From positions 1-6,718 of the forward strand of contig JBJOKB010000035.1 in NCBI GenBank assembly GCA_046046315.1: 6,718 bases of DNA. Direction: 5' to 3'. Within the stretch, counting starts at the first letter, position 1, and the number at the start of each line of letters is the position of its first letter. The position numbers and the translations under genes were made by a program. The notes under the pieces are model-generated. The model was not told the DNA's origin and searched no databases. It saw only the letters and a list, made by a program, of their open reading frames with translations. Source of the stretch: ATZT02 sp046046315 (GTDB lineage Bacteria; Actinomycetota; Actinomycetes; S36-B12; UBA5976). Shown piece by piece: positions 1 through 5,837 of the stretch.

Positions 1-56
1 TAGAAATCGTTGACTCTGTGTTTTTTGATAAGGAGAACACCCGTCGCGATGGATAA
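1..56 (+). CDS. soxA: Sarcosine oxidase subunit alpha, C-terminal end only (5' truncated by window edge)
   Basis: Reading from base 3, this frame gives the tail EIVDSVFFDKENTRRDG and then TAA at 54-56. An ending of the type VF(F/Y)D-x-(E/D)-x-x-RRDG is what I recall for the large alpha subunit of heterotetrameric sarcosine oxidase, a protein of roughly 1000 residues. That enzyme converts sarcosine, O2 and tetrahydrofolate to glycine, H2O2 and 5,10-methylene-THF in the cytoplasm. Only about 17 codons are visible, so the call rests on this short tail plus its position just before a recognisable soxG. The stop overlaps the soxG start in the string ATGGATAA (49-56), an 8-base overlap that implies translational coupling. 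The other two forward frames do not compete: one has a stop at 1-3 and the other at 11-13. Confidence 0.82.
   Translation, partial: EIVDSVFFDKENTRRDG
30..35 (+). promoter_or_regulatory. Ribosome binding site for soxG
   Basis: AAGGAG lies inside the end of soxA, 13 bases before the ATG at 49. The spacing is slightly long, but this is the only good Shine-Dalgarno match nearby. It decides the start in favour of ATG 49: the in-frame TTG at 10 lies upstream of this site and has no such sequence in front of it. Confidence 0.5.
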
Positions 57-615
57 ATTAACCCAAACCAGGAAAAGCCCTTTAAATAATATCTCTTTAG
101 GTAGTAAGAAAAATATTTATATTGCAGAAAAACCTTTTGCCACAACTTTAGAAATTAGAGTAAAGCCAAATAGTAAAGCATCAAAAATAATTGAAAAAGC
201 ACTAAAAATCAAGTTTCCTGAAAAAGTTGGACAAACTTTTAGATCAAGGGAATTTACAGTGTTAACACTTGGACCTGATTGGTGGATGGTCGTTGGTGCT
301 AATAAAAATCATGAGACAAAGATTAGAGAAGCTATCGGTTCTGATTTTGCTTCTATTGTGGATACTTCTTCACAAAGAACATTTATTGAAGTATCAGGTA
401 AATACGCGAGAGATGTCTTAGAGCACGGTTGGGAAAACAATTTAGATCCCAAAAACTTCAAACCTGGAATGTGTTCCCAAGCTGTCCTCTCAAGATCGCC
501 TGTGATTATCTATCACGGTCCAGTTGGCGTCTATCATCTTTATGTCAGAGCTTCATTTGCCCAGCACCTGTGGAATTTCCTATCAGATGCAGCAGTTGAA
601 TACCTAAAGAAATAG
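49..615 (+). CDS. soxG: Sarcosine oxidase subunit gamma
   Basis: This encodes 188 residues, a usual length for the gamma subunit of heterotetrameric (alpha-beta-gamma-delta) sarcosine oxidase. The complex oxidatively demethylates sarcosine to glycine and passes the one-carbon unit to tetrahydrofolate. Gamma is a non-catalytic structural subunit related to the folate-binding GcvT/YgfZ fold. Family-like stretches are LGPDWWMV (about 74-81), VDTSSQRTFIEVSG (about 104-117), ARDVLEHG (120-127) and the C-terminal YVRASFAQHLWNFL (165-178), which correspond to the usual LGPDEWL, D-x-S-x-RT-x-x-EVSG-x-x-ARDVL and R-x-SFA-x-YLW patterns. The N-terminal half is lysine-rich and less conserved. I chose the ATG at 49 because it overlaps the soxA stop as ATGGATAA and has AAGGAG upstream; a TTG at 10 would add 13 residues lying within the soxA coding end. 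folD follows after 11 bases, so the two are almost certainly co-transcribed. Confidence 0.9.
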   Translation: MDKLTQTRKSPLNNISLGSKKNIYIAEKPFATTLEIRVKPNSKASKIIEKALKIKFPEKVGQTFRSREFTVLTLGPDWWMVVGANKNHETKIREAIGSDFASIVDTSSQRTFIEVSGKYARDVLEHGWENNLDPKNFKPGMCSQAVLSRSPVIIYHGPVGVYHLYVRASFAQHLWNFLSDAAVEYLKK

Positions 616-626
616 TAGGTAACTAG

Positions 627-1478
627 ATGTCAGCAATAATTCTTGATGGTAAAAACGCGGCGCAAAATATCAAAAATAATCTTGCTCAAAGAGTTGCTGC
701 ATTAAAAGCTAAAGGAATAATTCCTGGTTTAGGAACAATTTTAGTTGGGGATGATCCAGGGTCTCAAGCTTATGTGAATGGTAAACACAAAGATTGTGCT
801 GAAGTTGGTATTAGCTCAATTCGTATTGAATTACCCAAAACGGCAAGCCAATCAGAAGTGATTGCAGCAATTGAAAAATTAAACAATGATTCAAATTGCA
901 CAGGATTTATTGTGCAACTCCCCCTTCCCAAAGGTTTAGATTCAAATTCAGCCCTTGAAGCAATTAATCCTAAAAAAGATGCAGATGGACTACATCCAAA
1001 TAATTTAGGAAAATTAGTGCTTGGCCAATCTGGTCCCCTTCCTTGCACCCCAAGAGGAATTATTGAATTACTTCACTCCTACAAAATTGAAATAGATGGG
1101 GCAAATATTGTGATTATCGGAAGGGGTGTAACAGTTGGAAGACCTCTAGGTTTACTTTTGTCAAAAAAATCTGAAAATGCGACAGTAACTTTGTGTCACA
1201 CGGGTACTAAAGATTTAAAAAGTCATTTATTAATAGCAGATATTGTGATTGCTGCAGCTGGTGTTCCTCACTTAGTTAAACCTTACATGATCAAGAAAGG
1301 TGCTACTTTAATTGATGTGGGAATAACTAGAACCGAAAAAGGACTCGTGGGAGATATTGATCCTCAAGTAAAAGAGGTAGCAGGATTTTTTTCCCCAATG
1401 CCCGGTGGAACTGGACCCATGACTCGAGCGATGTTGTTAACAAATGTTGTTGAACAAGCAGAAAGTGTTTCCCGATGA
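627..1478 (+). CDS. folD: Bifunctional methylenetetrahydrofolate dehydrogenase / methenyltetrahydrofolate cyclohydrolase
   Basis: A full-length 283-residue FolD, which cytosolically oxidises 5,10-methylene-THF to methenyl-THF with NADP+ and hydrolyses it to 10-formyl-THF. The N-terminal catalytic domain shows SQAYVNGKHK with Tyr49 and the catalytic Lys53, QLPLP at 97-101, and KDADG with Asp120 at the position of the conserved active-site Asp. The Rossmann cofactor domain has GRGVTVGRPLG (165-175), where many bacteria have GRS instead of GRG; I recall GRG followed by SENATVTLCHTGT as common in actinobacteria. The C-terminal signature is PMPGGTGPMT (257-266). The start is ATG 627, with a modest TAGGT at 616-620 as its ribosome site. 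The TGA overlaps the betA start as ATGA (1475-1478). Its place after soxAG fits its chemistry, because sarcosine oxidase makes FolD's substrate. It may be a dedicated second copy or the only folD; the window cannot say. Confidence 0.97.
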   Translation: MSAIILDGKNAAQNIKNNLAQRVAALKAKGIIPGLGTILVGDDPGSQAYVNGKHKDCAEVGISSIRIELPKTASQSEVIAAIEKLNNDSNCTGFIVQLPLPKGLDSNSALEAINPKKDADGLHPNNLGKLVLGQSGPLPCTPRGIIELLHSYKIEIDGANIVIIGRGVTVGRPLGLLLSKKSENATVTLCHTGTKDLKSHLLIADIVIAAAGVPHLVKPYMIKKGATLIDVGITRTEKGLVGDIDPQVKEVAGFFSPMPGGTGPMTRAMLLTNVVEQAESVSR

Positions 1479-3133
1479 CAAAAATTTATGACTACATAAT
1501 TGTTGGTGGAGGAAGTGCTGGTTCTGTTTTAGGTAACAGATTAAGTGAAAATGAAAACAATGAAGTCTTAGTTCTTGAAGCAGGGCGACCAGATTATTGG
1601 TGGGATGTTTATGTTCACATGCCTGCAGCATTAACTTTTCCAATTGGAAACAAGTTTTATGACTGGAAATATCAATCTGAACCTGAACCATTTATGAATA
1701 ACAGAAATGTTTACCACGGTCGAGGAAAAATTTTAGGTGGATCAGGATCTATAAATGGAATGATTTTTCAACGTGGAAATCCAATGGATTATGAGCGTTG
1801 GGCGAGTGATAAAGGTGTTGAAAACTGGGACTTTGCGCATTGTCTTCCTTATTTCAAAAAAATGGAAAATTCAATAAATGTTTCTGACACCGTTTTTAGA
1901 GGACATAGTGGGCCATTGGAATTAGAAAAGGGACCAGCAAAAAATCCACTTTTCCAATCATTTTTCAAAGCTGCAGTTGAAGCAGGTTATCAATTAACAG
2001 ATGATGTAAATGGTTACAGACAAGAAGGTTTTGGTCCATTTGATCGAAATGTAAGAAAAGGAAGAAGACTTTCTTCCGCTAGAGCGTATTTACATCCAGT
2101 GAAGAGACGCAAAAATTTAACAATAAAAACTCGTGCAATGGTAGAAAAAGTGGTGTTTGAAGGTAAAAAAGCAATTGGGGTTGAGGTGACCTTCAGGACT
2201 TTATTTGGTAAGAAAAAAGAATTTATACAAGGTAAAGATATTATTTTATGTGGTGGAGCAATAAATACTCCCCAAATATTGCAATTATCAGGAATTGGCG
2301 AAGCCAAACATCTGAATTCATTAGGAATTTCAGTTGTGCAAGATCTTCCAGGTGTTGGCGCTAATTTACAAGATCACTTAGAAGTTTACGTTCAATATTC
2401 TTGTAAGAAACCAGTTTCTCTTCAACCAAATTTACAACTTTGGAGAAGACCATTTATCGGTGCTGCTTGGTTGTTCTTTAGAAAAGGACCAGGGGCTTCA
2501 AATCATTTTGAAGGTGGCGGTTTTGCTAGAAGTAATGAGGATGTTAAATATCCAAACTTGATGTTTCACTTCCTACCAATTTCTGTTCGCTACGATGGCA
2601 CCGTCACTGCAAAAGGTCATGGGTATCAAATTCATATCGGCCCAATGTATTCAGATGCCAGAGGATACGTCAAAATCAAAGACGCAAATCCATATACAAA
2701 ACCTGCCATTTTATTCAATTATTTATCGACTGCTCAGGATAAACGAGAGTGGGTTGAAGCAATTAGAGTGGCAAGAAAGATTTTGACCCAAAAAGCAATG
2801 GATGAATTTAATGGTGGAGAGATTTCTCCAGGTACATCAGTAAGTACTGACGAAGAAATTTTAAAATGGGTTGCTAAAGACAGTGAAACTGCCTACCACC
2901 CATCATGCACAGCAAAAATGGGTACGGATGAAATGTCAGTTGTTGATCCAAAAACTATGAAAGTCCATGGTGTTGAAGGGTTGAGAGTTGTAGATGCGTC
3001 TGTATTTCCATATGTAACGAATGCAAATATTTATGCACCAGTAATGATGGTTGCAGAAAGAGCAGCAGACTTAATTCAGGGTAAAAAGCCACTTGATCCA
3101 ATTTATGTTGATTGGTATAAACACAAAGCTTAA
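1475..3133 (+). CDS. betA: GMC-family FAD oxidoreductase, probable choline dehydrogenase
   Basis: A complete 552-residue GMC oxidoreductase, close to the roughly 550 residues of BetA. FAD binding: GGGSAG at 11-16 with Glu35 in LEAG. GMC signature 1 spans 82-102 (starts GRGKILGGSGS) and signature 2 spans 260-275 (starts GGAINTPQ). Active site: His475 in AYHPSCTAKMG and probably Asn518 in TNANIYAP, equivalent to the catalytic His/Asn pair of choline oxidases and dehydrogenases. The end, VDASVFPYVTN, then VMMVAERAADLI, then a DWYKH tail, matches BetA-type rather than glucose- or cholesterol-oxidase-type members. BetA oxidises choline to betaine aldehyde. Choline as substrate is inferred from the motifs and from the sarcosine oxidase genes upstream, since choline breakdown passes through betaine and sarcosine; another alcohol is possible. 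No signal peptide is seen. The start overlaps the folD stop by 4 bases, so translation is coupled. The 3' end overlaps the convergent S51 gene by 4 bases. Confidence 0.88.
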   Translation: MTKIYDYIIVGGGSAGSVLGNRLSENENNEVLVLEAGRPDYWWDVYVHMPAALTFPIGNKFYDWKYQSEPEPFMNNRNVYHGRGKILGGSGSINGMIFQRGNPMDYERWASDKGVENWDFAHCLPYFKKMENSINVSDTVFRGHSGPLELEKGPAKNPLFQSFFKAAVEAGYQLTDDVNGYRQEGFGPFDRNVRKGRRLSSARAYLHPVKRRKNLTIKTRAMVEKVVFEGKKAIGVEVTFRTLFGKKKEFIQGKDIILCGGAINTPQILQLSGIGEAKHLNSLGISVVQDLPGVGANLQDHLEVYVQYSCKKPVSLQPNLQLWRRPFIGAAWLFFRKGPGASNHFEGGGFARSNEDVKYPNLMFHFLPISVRYDGTVTAKGHGYQIHIGPMYSDARGYVKIKDANPYTKPAILFNYLSTAQDKREWVEAIRVARKILTQKAMDEFNGGEISPGTSVSTDEEILKWVAKDSETAYHPSCTAKMGTDEMSVVDPKTMKVHGVEGLRVVDASVFPYVTNANIYAPVMMVAERAADLIQGKKPLDPIYVDWYKHKA

Positions 3134-3837
3134 TTTGTTATAAGCGTTTGCCCTGGTTTAAATTCTTCTCGACCATCATGTGTAAGTACCCAAACAGACT
3201 GCTCACCTTTTACAATCCAGTTATTCATTCCACCAACTAAAGCAGTCTTTTCATCAATTCCCACAAGTGTTACTCCAGGTGGTGTGTTAATTAAGTATCT
3301 TGTGATGATGTCTGGAATCCAACCAAGCATCCGATCAAAATGTGGAATGACTCTTATATTTGGTAATAAACTTAATCCCTTAACATCTTCATTGTTCTTG
3401 CCGATCTTGATTCTCATTTTTGGGACCCAAGTTGTTAAAGCCATCGCACCGGCACTACAGCCCGCTAATGAAGTTCCTTTTTGCCATTGCTTAACAATTG
3501 CATCCCAAACCAATGAATCTCTCAACGTCTCAGCTAAATAAGTTGGGTCTCCCCCGCTTAAATAAATTAATCCAGCTCCATTTATCTTTTCCGCTATTTC
3601 AGAATTATTTGCTGATTCTTTATCAAAGACTGGTAACCAACGTGATTCCACATTAAGAGCTTTTGCCTGAGTTTGCGCTAAATTTTTCCAATGTTCTAAT
3701 CTTGCGTCACTTTCCTGACCTGCTGCTGTTGAAAGTTGTACATAAACTGGATTTTGATTAATGAGTAATTCTTTTTCGATTTCTAACATCACAGGTAACC
3801 ATTCACCTGAACCAACTAGTGCAATGGTCCCACTCAT
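3130..3837 (-). CDS. Peptidase S51 / cyanophycinase-like serine hydrolase (type 1 glutamine amidotransferase fold)
   Basis: A 235-residue cytosolic protein of the dipeptidase E/cyanophycinase family, which uses a Ser-His-acid triad on a class I glutamine amidotransferase-like fold. Visible landmarks are the N-terminal IALVGSGE (5-12), YLSGGDPTYL (92-101), and the nucleophile elbow AGCSAGAM with Ser128, where the family's catalytic Ser-Ala-Gly-Ala sits. PHFD (165-168) probably supplies the catalytic His166, and GIDEKTALV (193-201) is a conserved family strand. The length is usual for short family members and lower than most true cyanophycinases. Known members cleave Asp-initiated dipeptides or beta-Asp-Arg of cyanophycin, but many have no known substrate, so I do not assign one. 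A Cys directly precedes the Ser, but this is GCSAGA, not a Cys amidotransferase. The ribosome site is weak (GAAAG, 8 bases before ATG). The gene begins 25 bases after tRNA-Asn on the same strand and converges on betA. Confidence 0.85.
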   Translation of the reverse strand: MSGTIALVGSGEWLPVMLEIEKELLINQNPVYVQLSTAAGQESDARLEHWKNLAQTQAKALNVESRWLPVFDKESANNSEIAEKINGAGLIYLSGGDPTYLAETLRDSLVWDAIVKQWQKGTSLAGCSAGAMALTTWVPKMRIKIGKNNEDVKGLSLLPNIRVIPHFDRMLGWIPDIITRYLINTPPGVTLVGIDEKTALVGGMNNWIVKGEQSVWVLTHDGREEFKPGQTLITN

Positions 3838-3862
3838 TTTTATAACTTTCGCTTGATTGAAG

Positions 3863-3935
3863 CTCCCGCACCTGGACTCGAACCAGGAACCACTCGATTA
3901 ACAGTCGAGTGCTCTGCCAATTGAGCTATGCGGGA
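3863..3935 (-). tRNA. tRNA-Asn (anticodon GTT)
   Basis: The minus strand folds into a perfect 73-base cloverleaf. The acceptor stem is TCCCGCA paired with TGCGGGA. The D arm is GCTC-AATTGGCA-GAGC. The anticodon arm is CTCGA-CTGTTAA-TCGAG with anticodon GTT, followed by a 5-base variable loop TGGTT. The T arm is CCTGG-TTCGAGT-CCAGG. The discriminator base is G, as expected for asparagine. The 3' CCA is not encoded (the genome continues CTT after the discriminator) and must be added by the CCA-adding enzyme. It lies 61 bases after dnaG and 25 before the S51 gene, all on one strand. I see no convincing promoter in the 61-base gap, so read-through from dnaG is possible. From memory, a tRNA-Asn close to dnaG also occurs in mycobacteria. 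Confidence 0.98.
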
Positions 3936-3996
3936 ATGACTTTTAACGCGAATGCAAACTTACCAAGAAGACAGAATTTTGCTCTATTGAGGTTGC

Positions 3997-5832
3997 TCAA
4001 GATGTGCCTAGAGATTGCTCTCTTAGAGCCCTTCTAAATTCTTCAATACTCAAGAGTTGCTGAAACATGCGATCGTGCTCCTGGTTTTGGGTTGCGGGGT
4101 CAAGTCGTTGTAATTGACTTTTTAAATCAGCGATAGTTCTACCGGCATTTATTTCAAGGACCCTGGCAAATACTGAGTCAACATATCTTGTATCCACATT
4201 TGCTTTGAACTCTTCCACAGATAAAGCAGCAATCAAAGCTTTTTGATCGTCATCTTCAGTGGAATCATGTGCCGAATTTGCTGACACTTCATTTAAATCA
4301 GTAGCTAAAATGGACTCAAAAATTTCTCGATATTTTTGATTCGAGAAGCAATCTGGAGTTAATTGGCTAAACCAAGTTTTTACTAAATCTGGAAATTGAA
4401 AAGTAAGTTTTAAACATTCTCTCTCCATAGAAGTTTCTACCGTATCTAGCACCATTTCTTTTTTTTCTGGTTTATTCAAATCGTTATCTATATTTACTCT
4501 GCCTCGAGAATTACTTGCCGTTCCAACTGCCTGGACGACAGTGTTTGAATCAGCACCTAACCAACCCGCCAGCATACGTGTGTATTCAGGTCTTAATGCC
4601 ACATCTTTTATCCCTGCAACAACAGGTGCTGCAGCTCTTAAAGCGGCAACTCTGCCTTCGGCAGTATTTAAGTCAAAACTTGCAATTGTTGATTTAATTA
4701 CAAATTCAAATAAAGGAACTCTCGATTTTACTAAAGCCACAATTGCATCATTTCCACTTTTTTGCCTTAATTCACATGGATCTAATCCTGTTGATTCAAC
4801 AGCCACAAAAGTTTGTGCTACAAAAGATTGATCAAGATTAAATGCCTTCAATGCAGCTTTTCTACCTGCCTCATCTCCATCAAAGGTATAAATGATTTCT
4901 CCACGCAACTGCTCTTGATCCATTAGAAATCGTCTTAAAACTCGAGCGTGATCTTCCCCGAATGCAGTTCCGCAAGTTGCAACAGCAGTTGTGACACCTG
5001 CTAAATGGCAAGCCATTACGTCTGTGTAGCCCTCGACAATTACAGCTTGTTTACTTGAGGCAATATCTTTTCGTGCTAAATCTATTCCGTATAAAACCTG
5101 ACTTTTTTTGTAAACAGGAGTTTCTGGGGTATTTAAATATTTTGGACCTTGATCATCATCATAAAGTCTTCGTGCACCAAAACCGACAACATCACCACTA
5201 GCATCACGAATTGGCCAAGTTAATCTGCCTCGAAACCGATCATAAACTCCACGCTGACCTGCTACTGATAATCCAGCTAACGTTAATTCAGCATCAGTGA
5301 AACCCCTTTGCTTTAAATGATTTGTTAAAGAATCCCATCCTTTAAGTGCATATCCAACGCCAAACTTAAGTGCCGCAGCTTTATCAAAACCTCGTTCGGT
5401 TAAAAATTTTCTTCCTGTTTCAGCCTCTGGTGAATTAATATTTTGCGCAAAGAATTCTGCTGCTAATTTATTTGCTTCTACTAATCGAGTGCGTTGTCCT
5501 GTATTAATTCCTGATCTGCTTGAAGATTCATCGTAACGCAACTGAATGTTATATTTTCCTGCTAATTTCTCAACAACTTCACTAAATGATAAATGTTCAA
5601 TTTTTTGTAAAAAGCCAATAACGTCTCCACCTTCGCCACATCCAAAGCAATACCAAAAACCCTTTGATGGCGTCACATGAAAAGAAGGCGATTTCTCATC
5701 ATGAAAAGGACATAAACCTTTAAGACTTGCACCACCGGCACTTTTTAAAGAAACGTGTTCTCGAACAACTTCATCAATTCGAGCTCGCTCACGAACTAAA
5801 ACAACGTCTTCGTTTCTGATTCTTCCGGCCAT
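3997..5832 (-). CDS. dnaG: DNA primase
   Basis: A full-length 611-residue DnaG, which synthesises RNA primers for lagging-strand and origin replication together with the DnaB helicase. The CHC2 zinc-binding domain has Cys41, His44, Cys62 and Cys65 (CPFH and CFGC). The RNA polymerase core carries a basic stretch around 199-249, including RFRGRLTWPIRD and KYLNTPETPVYKKS. The Toprim domain has Glu268 in VEGYTDVM, Asp318 and Asp320 in TFDGDEAG, and Asp351 in DPCELR, where E. coli has DPD. After a Lys/Glu-rich linker (about 440-465), residues 466-611 form a divergent helical C-terminal helicase-interaction domain with an acidic insert (TEDDDQ, about 525-530). The MAGRIR start, KGLCPFHDEKSPSFHVTPSKG and DPCE are actinobacterial features. 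ATG 5832 is five bases beyond the dgt stop, so the two genes are very likely co-transcribed and coupled. No clear terminator follows. Confidence 0.98.
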   Translation of the reverse strand: MAGRIRNEDVVLVRERARIDEVVREHVSLKSAGGASLKGLCPFHDEKSPSFHVTPSKGFWYCFGCGEGGDVIGFLQKIEHLSFSEVVEKLAGKYNIQLRYDESSSRSGINTGQRTRLVEANKLAAEFFAQNINSPEAETGRKFLTERGFDKAAALKFGVGYALKGWDSLTNHLKQRGFTDAELTLAGLSVAGQRGVYDRFRGRLTWPIRDASGDVVGFGARRLYDDDQGPKYLNTPETPVYKKSQVLYGIDLARKDIASSKQAVIVEGYTDVMACHLAGVTTAVATCGTAFGEDHARVLRRFLMDQEQLRGEIIYTFDGDEAGRKAALKAFNLDQSFVAQTFVAVESTGLDPCELRQKSGNDAIVALVKSRVPLFEFVIKSTIASFDLNTAEGRVAALRAAAPVVAGIKDVALRPEYTRMLAGWLGADSNTVVQAVGTASNSRGRVNIDNDLNKPEKKEMVLDTVETSMERECLKLTFQFPDLVKTWFSQLTPDCFSNQKYREIFESILATDLNEVSANSAHDSTEDDDQKALIAALSVEEFKANVDTRYVDSVFARVLEINAGRTIADLKSQLQRLDPATQNQEHDRMFQQLLSIEEFRRALREQSLGTS

Positions 5833-5837
5833 ATGAC

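Noticed and set aside
770..1691. Minus-strand open frames at 770-1048 and 1437-1691
   Set aside because: They lie antisense within folD and betA, match no family I know, and the sense frames are unmistakable.
2014..2786. Open frames at 2014-2307 (-) and 2595-2786 (+)
   Set aside because: Both lie entirely within betA, whose GMC motifs run uninterrupted through the region.
3863..3935. tRNA-Asn as an attachment site for an integrated element
   Set aside because: No integrase, no repeat of the tRNA 3' end and no foreign-looking genes are in the window; the flanks are housekeeping and metabolic genes.
3936..3960. Possible tRNA promoter (TTAAAA-like -10 close to the tRNA 5' end)
   Set aside because: No -35 box at proper spacing could be found and the region is AT-rich, so the match is no better than chance.
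3987..4000. Short inverted repeat TTGAG-GTTG-CTCAA at the dnaG stop as a terminator
   Set aside because: It has only a five-base stem, overlaps the stop codon, and is not followed by a T-run on the minus strand.
3284..4831. Plus-strand open frames at 3284-3541, 4515-4697 and 4541-4831
   Set aside because: They are antisense to the S51 and dnaG genes, show no recognisable protein features, and the last two overlap each other.
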